Notes under the pieces: model-generated
Seen by the model: only the letters and a program-made list of their open reading frames with translations
Databases searched by the model: none
Told to the model about the DNA's origin: nothing
Made by a program: the position numbers and the translations under genes
Origin: a virus
Reading direction: 5' to 3' (one strand)
Length of the DNA stretch: 23,071 nucleotides
Virus record (IMG/VR): IMGVR_UViG_3300044825_002541
Location: 1-23,071 of that record
Shown: positions 7,290-15,179 of the stretch, piece by piece
Numbering within the stretch: position 1 is the first letter of the stretch
Layout of the letters: each line of letters starts with the position of its first letter

Positions 7290-8669
7290 TTACGCCGTAG
7301 TAGGCGAGGGTTTAGCAGCAGGCGGCTTGTTTGGATCCAAGACTGGATCAGGTTCACGGATAGCCGCCAATTCATCCGCGTCCGTTCGGTGCGGGTCAAG
7401 AGCTTCGAGACGACGAAGATTGAACACCAGAGTTTCTTTGCTGATGCCGCCCTTAAAGTAAGCATCAAACAGTATGTTAAGGTCCTTGAATGTAATACCA
7501 AGGCCAATGATTTCACGTGAGAACAGTACCTCGACTACACTGCCGGCCTTCATCAGTTTGGCCAGCATATTATACAGTAGGGTCAGCCCCTGTTCAACAG
7601 CATTAATTATGTGAATCAGGCTTGCGGATTCGCTCATGTAACGTAGGCGCACTGTTTCAGCAGCCTCGGAGCCACGAGTTGAATTATCTATCAGACGTGC
7701 GGATACTGATGCCATGAGGCCCACTTTCTCCGTCATAGCTTTTTCTAGTGATTGCAAACCTTGACCTAGGAACTCCATGTAATAGGCTTTAGAGTTTGGG
7801 TCAGGCAGAATCCATGCTGAGGTACCTCCGATGGATAGCGCAGTGGTAGATTCTACACCAGATACCACAGGGGTTGGAAGCCCTGTAATATGTCGGCCCC
7901 ACTCCAAGTCCGCACTGGATAGATAGTGCGAAAGATTGATGGTGGATATATCCAGCATAGGAGGGCGGTCTGGATCCATATGGATGCCAGAAGCCCCGAA
8001 TGATACATATGGAATGTAATTTATTACTGAACCACTAAATGACGGCGTAATGGCGGGACCTTGAGGTGACAGCTCGTCGTCATACAACTGGACTGTGTAC
8101 ACACCATTATTAAGAAAACATTGGCGGTACCGGCATATCAGCTTGGTTGCAAATTTCTCATTCGGATCATCTTCGTAAGTATACTCACGAAACATGATAT
8201 CGATAGGTTCACCGGAGACTGGATCCGTCGTCCATCGCACAATATTTTCTGCAATGTACGGGGCAAATATCGGGTCCTTACTTCCTGATAGAGGCGCGTC
8301 GATCAGGATACCGTATCGACCCATTAGAGTTACCTCAGTAAAAACAGTTACATATAGCTCTGTAAACTGATTTTTGCCTGATGTATCCGTAAAGTATGGC
8401 TTCATCAGGTCCGGGTAAGTGCACTTAGGAGGCTTGGTAGTAGCCAAGCCAACCATTGTGGTTGTGGTCTTACCCGTAATAGGGAAAAACAACGCACGAC
8501 GCTTATAATTTTCGTAATCTTCGTTAGATTGACCCTTCAATCGAGGAAGATATAATTCACCGGCTTCTTTAATAGCCCGCTCGCCTTTGAAGCAATCCCT
8601 AATCTTGGCATAGTCTTCGCAATGGTACAAATACTGCGGATGGGCGAATTTCTTGAGATCTTTTGCCAT
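7290..8669 (-). CDS. Portal protein (DUF4055-type)
   Basis: The portal forms the dodecameric ring through which DNA is packaged and to which the neck attaches. The start is ATG 8669-8667, because AAGGA lies six bases upstream; a TTG two codons earlier overlaps the ribosome site. The 459-residue protein has features of the DUF4055 family (PF13264): N-terminal YKRRALFFPITGKTTTTMVGL, then YVTVFTEVTLMGRYGILIDAP, IVRWTTDPVSGEPI, IPYVSFGASG, and a long helical stem-like region (EKVGLMASVSARLIDNSTRGSEAAE). The C-terminus is Pro/Ala-rich (PPAAKPSPTTA). It lies 9 nt downstream of the terminase gene, the standard order. Confidence 0.9.
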   Translation of the reverse strand: MAKDLKKFAHPQYLYHCEDYAKIRDCFKGERAIKEAGELYLPRLKGQSNEDYENYKRRALFFPITGKTTTTMVGLATTKPPKCTYPDLMKPYFTDTSGKNQFTELYVTVFTEVTLMGRYGILIDAPLSGSKDPIFAPYIAENIVRWTTDPVSGEPIDIMFREYTYEDDPNEKFATKLICRYRQCFLNNGVYTVQLYDDELSPQGPAITPSFSGSVINYIPYVSFGASGIHMDPDRPPMLDISTINLSHYLSSADLEWGRHITGLPTPVVSGVESTTALSIGGTSAWILPDPNSKAYYMEFLGQGLQSLEKAMTEKVGLMASVSARLIDNSTRGSEAAETVRLRYMSESASLIHIINAVEQGLTLLYNMLAKLMKAGSVVEVLFSREIIGLGITFKDLNILFDAYFKGGISKETLVFNLRRLEALDPHRTDADELAAIREPDPVLDPNKPPAAKPSPTTA

Positions 8670-8678
8670 ATCCAATCC

Positions 8679-10097
8679 TTAGGTGCCGTGTACAGCACTA
8701 GTGCCTGCTGTAAGGGAGCTCTTCAATGCACGGTATTTCCATGCATCATAAATATGATCATTAGCACTGGAATCGACATCTTGAGGATTCTCCGGATCTA
8801 TTGGCAACTCGGGTAGTTGGCTTATGGTATGAACACAGTTCCTATGCACCAAAAGCCATGGCTGCTCAAAATTACGGGTGACAGCGGCCTTTAGTCGCTG
8901 CCTGGTTAATACAAAACCCCGCTCACGACTACCGGGTCGTTTATCAGCCTTAGTGAATCGAACGCCACGCTTTACATACTCATCATGAATCGAGGTCATG
9001 CCTCGATCCTTATCGAAAATGGATGAATCAGCTGGGCCAGCCTGAGTACGAGGTCTAAGGCCAAGATTTTGCTCATGATCATGAATACGCTGACCTATCT
9101 CAAAAGGCAGCAATCTCAGGCCCTTATCCTCCTTGTCAGCAAGATACTGCTCTGACAGAATGATAATTGACTTTCTTGGAACGATTACGTATCGGTTATT
9201 GATAATGGCACGTGTACCATCACTTTCTGCGCACCAGAGCGTGGCTCCTGGGGCAGAATAGCCGTAATCATGGCTTCTATCTAGAGTCCAAGTTCTCGGG
9301 ATTTCGATTTGCTCGATAATGTGCACATTTGGATCCCAAAGATCACTGAAGGCTGCACCCTCTTCCAGATCCCAATTACCTTCAAGGTAGGCCTGGGCAA
9401 GGCGATCATCGCCCAGACCCATAATTCGCTCACTATAAGATGCATCATTACGCATCAATATAGAGTTCTCCTTAGACAAGGCTGGGATGAATTCGCGGGT
9501 CATGCCTCCATCACTTACGGGCGCCTTAAATACATGACCTGATCCATGAGATACAAAGCCACGCTTAAAATAGCTATGACTGACCCCACCTGGATTAGTG
9601 CCATATATGATTTTTGGCAATAGATTTTTCCACTTATCAGGAACATTAAGGCCACCGAGTCGCACACGTGTGCGAATGAATCGAATCATTTTCTCAGTGA
9701 ATTGCGTAGCCTCATCAATGAGCAAAAGATGAATCTCAGCGCCCAGATAGCTGTTGATGTCGTTTTCGTGCTGGCAATGGCACAAATAAATCTGAGCGCC
9801 GTTCCAGAAATTCAGAACACCGTCTGACTTATTAAATACAACATCTCCTGCATCAATAAACGGCTTCAGCATTACCAGGAAGCCGTCTGCAGAGAAGACG
9901 TGGTTAATGTAAAGTTCCTTATACAACCGCCTGAACAGAAACACCTTAATGTTGGCAATTTCCATACAGAGTACGATTGCAAGTACTCGCATCATATAAC
10001 TCTTACCTGCGCCGGCAGCTCCGCCGTACAAGATTTCCAAAGCAGGCGAGGTTAGGGCTCGCTTCTGCTTTGGATAGAGTTTAAAATGGACGGTCAT
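8679..10097 (-). CDS. Terminase large subunit
   Basis: This 472-residue DNA-packaging motor protein carries the expected motifs. They are Walker A GGAAGAGKS (residues 25-33), Walker B LLLIDEATQ (D128, E129), the coupling motif GTNPGG (166-171), and the RNase H-like nuclease start LDRSHDYG (D273, D277). Further nuclease acidic residues lie in the C-terminal half, including the SSANDHIYDAWKY segment near the end. ATP hydrolysis would drive DNA into procapsids and the nuclease would cut concatemers. The ATG at 10097-10095 has no clear Shine-Dalgarno sequence and is preceded by GC-rich DNA belonging to the spike module. Normally this gene follows the small subunit directly; here about 4.3 kb of structural genes separate them. 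Confidence 0.97.
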   Translation of the reverse strand: MTVHFKLYPKQKRALTSPALEILYGGAAGAGKSYMMRVLAIVLCMEIANIKVFLFRRLYKELYINHVFSADGFLVMLKPFIDAGDVVFNKSDGVLNFWNGAQIYLCHCQHENDINSYLGAEIHLLLIDEATQFTEKMIRFIRTRVRLGGLNVPDKWKNLLPKIIYGTNPGGVSHSYFKRGFVSHGSGHVFKAPVSDGGMTREFIPALSKENSILMRNDASYSERIMGLGDDRLAQAYLEGNWDLEEGAAFSDLWDPNVHIIEQIEIPRTWTLDRSHDYGYSAPGATLWCAESDGTRAIINNRYVIVPRKSIIILSEQYLADKEDKGLRLLPFEIGQRIHDHEQNLGLRPRTQAGPADSSIFDKDRGMTSIHDEYVKRGVRFTKADKRPGSRERGFVLTRQRLKAAVTRNFEQPWLLVHRNCVHTISQLPELPIDPENPQDVDSSANDHIYDAWKYRALKSSLTAGTSAVHGT

Positions 10098-10149
10098 TAA
10101 ATGTTAACGATGGAGGGGTGGACTGGTCCCACCGGCAGGGGATGGGAAA

Positions 10150-11763
10150 TCAGGTGACCTGCGTCCAGCTTGAGCCGTCCGACACGTACTGGTGGTGATC
10201 ACTGCGCTGCACAAGTAGAGCGTTTGGGTACTTGATCGCGGGCGGCAGGGTCTCCACAATTCGCTCGCCACCTGGGTAGACGTGCAAGCGAGTCAAGGCG
10301 GTGCCGCCCCCACCGATGGATAAGCGGCTCGCGATGTACTCGCCGTAGGTATTGACCGTGACCGACTGATTGATGGTCAGTGCGGCAATCGCCGTTTGTG
10401 GGGTAGGCGGATCAGTGGCGATGACGCTGCGGAGCGTCCAATCGACATGCAGCGATGAGATGACAGTGAAGAGCATCACCAGGGGCAGGGGTCCATTGGA
10501 TAGCTCTAGCGTGCAAGTGCCTGTCTTTGCGCCGTTCACGTCCAAAGGGTTCTGGTTGAACTCGATCCCGCAGCACCCGCTACTGAGCACGTTGCGAGCG
10601 TTGATCGTGATCCTCCACCGATCACCGAAGTGACCACCACCAATCTGGATCAGAGGCACCTGCGAGCGGACATCGAAAAGTTCACCAGATGTCTTGCTGA
10701 AGTCGCTCAGGTCGAGCGTTCGGTGCGCGAGCTGATACTGTCCGCCGCCGCCAGCTTCCGAGAGCACCGAGGAGATGTATGTGCCCGGCGGGACGGCTGC
10801 ATTGCAGATGTACTGGGCGGCCGCGAACTGACCTTCCGCCAGTCCTCCCGCAGCCACCGTCATAACTCCATTCGTGATCGAGGTTGCGCCGTTTGCAGCA
10901 CGCGCGAATGCCACGGGCGGCATCACTGGCGAGTCCACCGTGATCTCGATCTCGTTGTTCGACGAGTTGTTTGAGTTGACGTTGTAAGTGTTCGTTTGGA
11001 AGCCGGTGCCTTCGCAGAAGATCACCTTGATGTCGCGAAGCCGGTTGTAGTTGCAGGCGTCGTCATAGGACGCCGACCCCTTGTCGGTCGAGTTGAGCAC
11101 CAACGCCGGCCGTGCTGTGGCCATGTCGCCGCACCAGCGCAGTTGCACGCTGCTGATCTCTGACTCGCGCAGCACCGAGGCCGCGTTGCTCGCTGGGTTC
11201 GACGGGATGCCAGAAAGGCACAGCCCAATGCCCTTAATGCACTGCACCTCGACGTGCGACATCTTCACTGTGTCGTTGCGGTCGTAGAAGATGATCCCGT
11301 TCTGGGTCTGCGAGGTGCGCCGGTCACCGATGATGGAGAAGCCGTGAAGCGTCACGCCAGACTTGCGAGCCGTGTTGTTGGGCCATGTCACGGCAGTGAC
11401 TGGGTGACCAGTCGAAGTGGAACCATCCGGCATGGTGACGACATCTGTGCCGTACCAAGTGTTGCTGAAGGCCAGGACATCACCGGACATTGCCGGGTCA
11501 ACGACGATCCAGCAATTTGATATTCCATCACCCCAGATCGCCAGGGCTCGCGTGATCAGCCCGCCCAAGGGCTTGGTGATCCGATACACACCAGAGCCCA
11601 GGTAAACCCCACCATTGCCCATCGCCAGGGCCTGTGTGATGGCCCAGATGATGGCGTCACTGTCGTCGTTGACGCCATCGGTGCGGCCGGCGTAGATGTT
11701 GTACATCTGCGGCGTCACAACGCGGGGCGTCATGAACGCTTCATTGCCTACGGGATACTGCAT
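10150..11763 (-). CDS. Tail spike with pectate-lyase-like beta-helix (putative depolymerase)
   Basis: This 537-residue protein has residues about 20-75 matching the N-terminal part of the pectate lyase superfamily (Pectate_lyase_3, PF12708): NIYAGRTDGVNDDSDAI, then GNGGVYLGSGVYRI and LGGLITRALAIWGDG. The rest is rich in short beta repeats, Asn, Ser and Gly, as in right-handed beta-helical tail spikes. Such proteins bind and often hydrolyse surface polysaccharide. The C-terminus ends HQYVSDGSSWTQVT. There is no obvious particle-binding anchor of its own, so it may dock on the preceding fibre protein. Start ATG has GAGG six bases upstream. The gene is much richer in G+C than the flanking terminase gene (hand count for 10741-10800: 43 of 60). 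Confidence 0.85.
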   Translation of the reverse strand: MQYPVGNEAFMTPRVVTPQMYNIYAGRTDGVNDDSDAIIWAITQALAMGNGGVYLGSGVYRITKPLGGLITRALAIWGDGISNCWIVVDPAMSGDVLAFSNTWYGTDVVTMPDGSTSTGHPVTAVTWPNNTARKSGVTLHGFSIIGDRRTSQTQNGIIFYDRNDTVKMSHVEVQCIKGIGLCLSGIPSNPASNAASVLRESEISSVQLRWCGDMATARPALVLNSTDKGSASYDDACNYNRLRDIKVIFCEGTGFQTNTYNVNSNNSSNNEIEITVDSPVMPPVAFARAANGATSITNGVMTVAAGGLAEGQFAAAQYICNAAVPPGTYISSVLSEAGGGGQYQLAHRTLDLSDFSKTSGELFDVRSQVPLIQIGGGHFGDRWRITINARNVLSSGCCGIEFNQNPLDVNGAKTGTCTLELSNGPLPLVMLFTVISSLHVDWTLRSVIATDPPTPQTAIAALTINQSVTVNTYGEYIASRLSIGGGGTALTRLHVYPGGERIVETLPPAIKYPNALLVQRSDHHQYVSDGSSWTQVT

Positions 11764-11771
11764 CGCCTACC

Positions 11772-12656
11772 TCAGCTTGGCAGCAGCCAGAGGGCGCAGT
11801 AACCGATTTGCGGCAGCGTTGAGCCGGTGGCTGCAGCGAGTTGCACAGTCGGCGCGAAGTAGAGGCGCTGTGTGGTGTCGCCGACGTCCCACGCCCCAAC
11901 GGCAAGTGACGTCCCACCGGCAGCGAACCCGGCCCCTGACGTCGTTGGTGCCCCCACCTTTTCGACTTGTGTTGCACCCACGACTCTAAGGCGATACGAG
12001 TTGCCATAGGTTCGGACAGTGGATGTCAGGGATGCGCATCCACTACCGTTTCCCCGGGCCGCGTCCGAAATCGTCCCAAGGTTCCCGATGCGGAAGCTGG
12101 CTGTTGTTCCGGCATCGGTCGTGTTTGAGCGCGCAAGCGTGTATTCAAAAAGAATTTCGCAGCCGGTGAACAGCAGACCGGCAGGGATGCTCAGGCTTTT
12201 GATGTACTGCTCTGCCGTCGAGTTGACGCCGCTGTCAAGCGTCAGGCTTCGGTCAACAAGCACCATGGCTGTCGGGCGCCACTTGCCGCTGGCCTGGTGG
12301 TACGCGAAGAGTCCGCGCACGCCAGAGTAAAGGTCGGTGACGTAGCAGCTCGTGCCATCGGCCGGAGCCCACGCAAGCATTTCCGCTAGCGTCTTGAGCG
12401 AAATCCCGGCCCTTGACACTAGAGCGTCGGCTTCAATGGCGCTTTTGGCCGTCACAATCGCTTGACCTCCGCCGTCATCCAAATCGATCGGCGTGATTAC
12501 TTCAGCCTGAAGCCGCTTCATCGAATCATGCGTAGCAAGATCCGAAGTTATCGTCGAAAGATCTGTAAAAATCTTATTCTCGAATGGCTTCAGCGTATAC
12601 GCAGGATTGAGCAGTGTAATGGCATAGTTAACCAAACTGACGACTTGGACAGCCAT
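11772..12656 (-). CDS. Tail fibre/spike protein with duplicated N-terminal anchor
   Basis: The start is ATG 12656-12654, with AAGGAA upstream and the lipoprotein stop only 2 nt before. The 294-residue protein begins MAVQVVSLVNYAITLLNPAY. Its first ~63 residues align without gaps to the gene at 13249 (about 39 of 63 identical), so they form a shared module, probably a virion anchor. After it, from about residue 70, DNA becomes GC-rich and the protein is beta-rich (SGVRGLFAYHQASGKWRPTAMVLVDRSLTLDSGVN, QIGYCALWLLPS), resembling small phage head-binding or carbohydrate-binding fibre domains. It lies 8 nt upstream of the spike gene. Receptor binding or spike attachment is the likely role, by inference. 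Confidence 0.72.
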   Translation of the reverse strand: MAVQVVSLVNYAITLLNPAYTLKPFENKIFTDLSTITSDLATHDSMKRLQAEVITPIDLDDGGGQAIVTAKSAIEADALVSRAGISLKTLAEMLAWAPADGTSCYVTDLYSGVRGLFAYHQASGKWRPTAMVLVDRSLTLDSGVNSTAEQYIKSLSIPAGLLFTGCEILFEYTLARSNTTDAGTTASFRIGNLGTISDAARGNGSGCASLTSTVRTYGNSYRLRVVGATQVEKVGAPTTSGAGFAAGGTSLAVGAWDVGDTTQRLYFAPTVQLAAATGSTLPQIGYCALWLLPS

Positions 12657-12658
12657 GA

Positions 12659-12862
12659 TTATTCCTTCTTGCCACAAATGACTGCGGCATCGTCCGGTGA
12701 AATTTTGGAAGCAACCCCGATTGGACCATACAGCGATGCTACCAGCAATTGCTTACCGTCAGCTGTGCATGCAACACGGTTTTCGAAGGTCTTCTCCATA
12801 CTACTACAACCTGTCAGGGTCATGATAAGGAGTACGGCTGCAATGGAAGAGCTGTATTTCAT
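12659..12862 (-). CDS. Small phage lipoprotein
   Basis: The start is ATG 12862-12860 with AAGGA seven bases upstream. The 67-residue product (MKYSSSIAAVLLIMTLTGCS) has a classic lipoprotein signal: two-residue basic N-region, hydrophobic stretch 7-17 and lipobox L16-T17-G18-C19. Ser at +2 predicts outer-membrane sorting. The mature part is about 49 residues, with two more cysteines (VACTADGK, AAVICGKKE). Candidate roles are an outer-membrane spanin or a T5 Llp-like superinfection-blocking lipoprotein. It is not embedded in an inner-membrane spanin gene, so I cannot choose. A lipoprotein of this kind points to a Gram-negative host. It sits between two fibre-anchor genes. Confidence 0.75.
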   Translation of the reverse strand: MKYSSSIAAVLLIMTLTGCSSMEKTFENRVACTADGKQLLVASLYGPIGVASKISPDDAAVICGKKE

Positions 12863-12866
12863 GATC

Positions 12867-13249
12867 TCATCCTTTAAAGATACCGACCTGGACTGCTCCT
12901 GATTGAGCAATCTTTCGATGGGTTTTAGTGATCATATGAACACCGTCGGAAGTGCGAGCAGGTGTAGCGGACCCTGTATCAATAGCAAAGAATCCAGAAT
13001 TACGGCCGGATTCAACTGCATCTGCAATTTGCGAGCCCTTTTGGAGACCTTGGCATAGCCGCTACTGTCATACTCATCTATATTGGGCAGGACCTCCGCG
13101 GTTAGCGTTGCTGCGGCATCCTCAGCGGCCAGATTAGATGTGATAATGGAAATATCTGGGAAAATCTTAGTTTCGAAGGGTTTAAACGTATACGCTGGAT
13201 TCGTAAGAGTTACAGCGTAATTGACAAGACTTTGAACTCGGACGGCCAT
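12867..13249 (-). CDS. Fibre-anchor protein, frame changes at about 13040
   Basis: The zero frame starts at ATG 13249-13247 (or ATG 13255, coupled by ATGA to the gene before). It encodes MAVRVQSLVNYAVTLTNPAY and the same anchor module as the 12656 gene. In the zero frame it would continue to a stop at 12932 with an unconvincing hydrophobic tail. In the -1 frame, from AAAA at 13042-13039 onward, the sequence reads KGSQIADAVESGRNSGFFAI and ends VGIFKG at TGA 12869-12867, exactly 4 nt before the lipoprotein start. That leaves no gap. The full product would be about 127 residues. There is no canonical slippery heptamer, so this is a programmed shift of unusual type, a true mutation, or a sequence error in a homopolymer. 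Confidence 0.6.
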
Positions 13250-13251
13250 GA

Positions 13252-13614
13252 TCATTTCCCCTGCGGAGTTTTGAGAGCACGGATTTCGTACTCATTACCT
13301 AGTGTCTTTTCGGTCAGCAGTCTGATTGTCGTATCACGTTCGTGCTGCGAACGCTCCAGACTTTGAAGCCTAAGCTCGATTGTAGCTGAGGCTAAATTAT
13401 TCTTATTCACAGCGTCTTCGACCGCTTGCAGACGCCCAAGCACCGCGTTCAGTGCCCACAATGACATTGGAATAAACACCGCTGTCATTATGTACTGCAG
13501 CACTTTCAGCAGAGCTGAATCTGCAATTGATTGAAGTTTTTGCTCTGCCATACGCCTATGGTAAGGTTGTTTGGACAAAGGATTGAATGATCCAGGCTTC
13601 GAATCTTCAGCCAT
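13252..13614 (-). CDS. Single-span membrane protein with C-terminal coiled coil
   Basis: The start is ATG 13614-13612 with GGAGG four bases upstream; longer forms lack a ribosome site. The 120-residue protein has a polar basic N-terminus (NPLSKQPYHRRMAEQK) and one transmembrane segment at about 38-59 (VLQYIMTAVFIPMSLWALNAVL). A charged coiled coil follows (LGRLQAVEDAVNK, IELRLQSLERSQHERDTTIRLLTEK). The C-terminus carries no enzyme motif. One membrane span plus a coiled coil is compatible with a holin-like, inner-membrane spanin-like or superinfection-exclusion protein; the neighbouring lipoprotein makes a two-protein envelope pair possible. It ends in an ATGA overlap with the next fibre-anchor gene. 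Topology is confident, function unknown. Confidence 0.7.
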   Translation of the reverse strand: MAEDSKPGSFNPLSKQPYHRRMAEQKLQSIADSALLKVLQYIMTAVFIPMSLWALNAVLGRLQAVEDAVNKNNLASATIELRLQSLERSQHERDTTIRLLTEKTLGNEYEIRALKTPQGK

Positions 13615-13627
13615 ATGGCCTCCAATA

Positions 13628-13882
13628 TTAGCCTCCCACCGACTCTCTCCACACTCGCACCACTGTGGACTCATTCATTTCGTCGACTGGATTACCGTCC
13701 GCAACCAGTTGAATGGATATATCGCGAGTCAATTTGGCCCGATTCAGGCTCTGCTGTACATCCTGAGGCAGTGCCTGATAGTCAGCATAGTTGACTTCTA
13801 CGAATTTCCATGGCGCAATAGTAATTGGACCAAACTCCAACTTACGCCCAACATAGCTGCGGATAACCGTAACCATTCGCAT
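13628..13882 (-). CDS. Hypothetical 84-residue protein
   Basis: ATG 13882-13880 has AGGAG six bases upstream. The protein begins MRMVTVIRSYVGRKLEFGP and has a beta-rich first half (ITIAPWKFVEVNYADYQAL) followed by a helical segment (PQDVQQSLNRAKLTRDISIQLV) and a conserved-looking DGNPVDEMNE. I do not recognise a family. It lies between the 158-residue structural-like gene and the membrane protein, with gaps of 42 and 13 nt. That position in the late operon makes a minor virion role plausible, but nothing in the sequence proves it. Confidence 0.7.
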   Translation of the reverse strand: MRMVTVIRSYVGRKLEFGPITIAPWKFVEVNYADYQALPQDVQQSLNRAKLTRDISIQLVADGNPVDEMNESTVVRVWRESVGG

Positions 13883-13924
13883 GCAGTTCTCCTGAAATTG
13901 CGGGCTCCGAAGAGCCCGCGATCA

Positions 13925-14401
13925 TCAACCGATGCGATACCAGGTTGTGTCTGCGGCGTTCCACTTCCACTTGCTGAAGCCATTGGCGGTGCCGGCAGTC
14001 AGTGCGCCCCGGAGAGTGCCGACTGGAGCCGTGTGGGTGAGCGCGGTCACAATCTGAGTAGTGGCAATGCGCAGTTCTTGACCATCATAGGGCGCCGGAG
14101 GCATGGTCAGAGTGAGCGCCGCAATTGTGCCGGCCGGCACAATGTAAACTTCTTCGGCGTCATTGGGGATGGCCTGAGTCACGCCGGTCAGTGGGGTGTA
14201 CTTGTACACCTTCTTCTTATCGGAGACTTCCTTGGCGGCATCATCGACATTCACACCGGTAATAGTGCGAGCGAGGATGGCAGCAGCCACATTGGTGTCA
14301 GTGATCAGGCCGGGGTGGTAAACCGAAGCTTTGAAGGCAGCGACGACCGTGCCGTCGATGGTGACATCGGCATTGGTCAGATTGGCAAGATAGCAAGGCA
14401 T
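13925..14401 (-). CDS. Putative structural protein (decoration or fibre-like)
   Basis: ATG 14401-14399 has AGGAG six bases upstream. This 158-residue protein starts MPCYLANLTNADVTIDGTVV. It is rich in Ala, Thr, Val and beta strands. The C-terminal half, from VYIVPAGTIAALTLTMPPAP to WKWNAADTTWYRIG, resembles the end of phage fibre or capsid-decoration domains, where a Trp/Tyr-rich strand closes a beta sandwich. There are no membrane segments or catalytic motifs. It is the first gene after the small terminase-like gene and precedes the envelope/fibre group. A virion surface role is inferred from composition and context. Confidence 0.65.
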   Translation of the reverse strand: MPCYLANLTNADVTIDGTVVAAFKASVYHPGLITDTNVAAAILARTITGVNVDDAAKEVSDKKKVYKYTPLTGVTQAIPNDAEEVYIVPAGTIAALTLTMPPAPYDGQELRIATTQIVTALTHTAPVGTLRGALTAGTANGFSKWKWNAADTTWYRIG

Positions 14402-14430
14402 GAGATTCTCCTAAGAATCAGTTGAAATGG

Positions 14431-14763
14431 TTAATCCAATCGCACAAGTTCGTCAGCTTCTGTCACAAGGGGTACCTCCACGTCCACTATGGAGCCATTT
14501 CCCAACTCGCGTGTTTCGAAAAGGCTTACGATCACGCGTCGTTGGTCGGAATTGTCATTTTTTACTTCTACGGACGACAATTTTGGCGTAACGTACGGCA
14601 AAATTGCTTTGTGGACTTCAAGTTCGAGCTTTGGGTCGGCAGTTACATCTGCACTATGAGCCAGGCGAGCAAGTGCAATGAGTGGATGGTAGTTCTGAAA
14701 CTCAGACTGTACCAAACTCAGCGCCATTTCACTAGCATTTCGGACCCGAACAACCGAGCTCAT
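14431..14763 (-). CDS. Terminase small subunit-like protein
   Basis: This 110-residue protein begins MSSVVRVRNASEMALSLV. Its core NYHPLIALARLAHSADVTAD-PKLELEVHKAILPYVTPKL has the pattern hPhxxLxxhAxxxxxx-xhxhxxHxxhhPYVxPKL, which is common in phage small terminase subunits. These bind the packaging start site and hand DNA to the large subunit. The C-terminal part (RRVIVSLFETRELGNGSIVDVEVP) could contact the large subunit. It is the first gene of the late operon, with promoter P2 20 bp upstream and GGTGG before the ATG. The call is inferred from motif style and position, and the large subunit gene is unusually far away. Confidence 0.62.
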   Translation of the reverse strand: MSSVVRVRNASEMALSLVQSEFQNYHPLIALARLAHSADVTADPKLELEVHKAILPYVTPKLSSVEVKNDNSDQRRVIVSLFETRELGNGSIVDVEVPLVTEADELVRLD

Positions 14764-14783
14764 AATCCTACCACCTTTTGATC

Positions 14784-14822
14784 ATTATAAATAGCTCGAA
14801 AGTCCTTGTACAACGTTTTGAT
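14784..14822 (-). promoter_or_regulatory. Promoter P2 for the late (terminase) operon
   Basis: On the minus strand, ATCAAA (14822-14817), 4 bp, TGTACA (14812-14807), a 17-bp spacer and a perfect TATAAT (14789-14784). The start codon at 14763 is 20 bp from the -10, so the leader would be only about 14 nt, just long enough for the ribosome site. It has the same architecture as seven other sites here, so it is a strong candidate. Confidence 0.82.
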
Positions 14823-14932
14823 CGAATCCTTTTGGTACGGATCCAGGACCATGTGCGTTGTTCTTCGAAAATTTCGGTAAAACCACTGGTCATCGACCAA
14901 CTCTCAACGCACTTCGTTTAGATCTCAACACG

Positions 14933-14960
14933 CATCGCTCATCGCTCATCGCCCATCGTA
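14933..14960 (+). repeat. Tandem heptamer array, 4 x CATCGYN
   Basis: Four consecutive 7-bp units read CATCGCT, CATCGCT, CATCGCC, CATCGTA without gaps. A second four-unit array with the same core and the same terminal CATCGTA lies at 16587-16614. Two-unit inverted versions occur at 17052-17065, 17109-17122 and 17825-17838. The repeats are outside coding regions and near promoters, so they may be protein-binding sites. Confidence 0.7.
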
Positions 14961-15114
14961 CACTGTAAAAGGGCTGCAAAGTCTCAAAATCCCGGGCGAC
15001 CTGGGCCCCGAGCCTGGCCAGGACTAGGGCCCCCTGTTACACTTTACAGACGTAATGGATTGTAACAAGATGTTAGATATGTAACAGAATGAAATGATAC
15101 AAACTCTTACATAT

Positions 15115-15179
15115 TGTGTGAAACAAGACACACATATGTCGGTATATTCTATCTTGTAGGTTGCACTAACGCACCTACA
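15115..15179 (+). promoter_or_regulatory. Putative promoter/operator and leader hairpin of the plus-strand regulator
   Basis: Upstream of the gene at 15200 is a perfect dyad TGTGTG-N8-CACACA (15115-15120, 15129-15134), then a TATATT -10-like element (15143-15148). After it comes an inverted repeat TGTAGGT/ACCTACA (15155-15161, 15173-15179) in the expected leader RNA. No good -35 is spaced correctly, so the promoter may need an activator or may use another element. Autoregulation by the downstream protein is possible but only inferred. Confidence 0.4.

Noticed and set aside
10097-10150. GC-rich hairpin GGTGG/CCACC in the spike-terminase gap as a terminator
   Set aside because: The stem is only 5 bp and is not followed by a U-run; it would also cut off the terminase gene from its operon promoter.
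11741-12007. Minus-strand open frame of 88 codons in another phase of the fibre gene
   Set aside because: Arises from the high G+C content, has no ribosome site and overlaps the supported fibre gene.
14933-14960. Possible CRISPR-like array
   Set aside because: The units are 7 bp and directly adjacent with no spacers, so they cannot be a CRISPR array.
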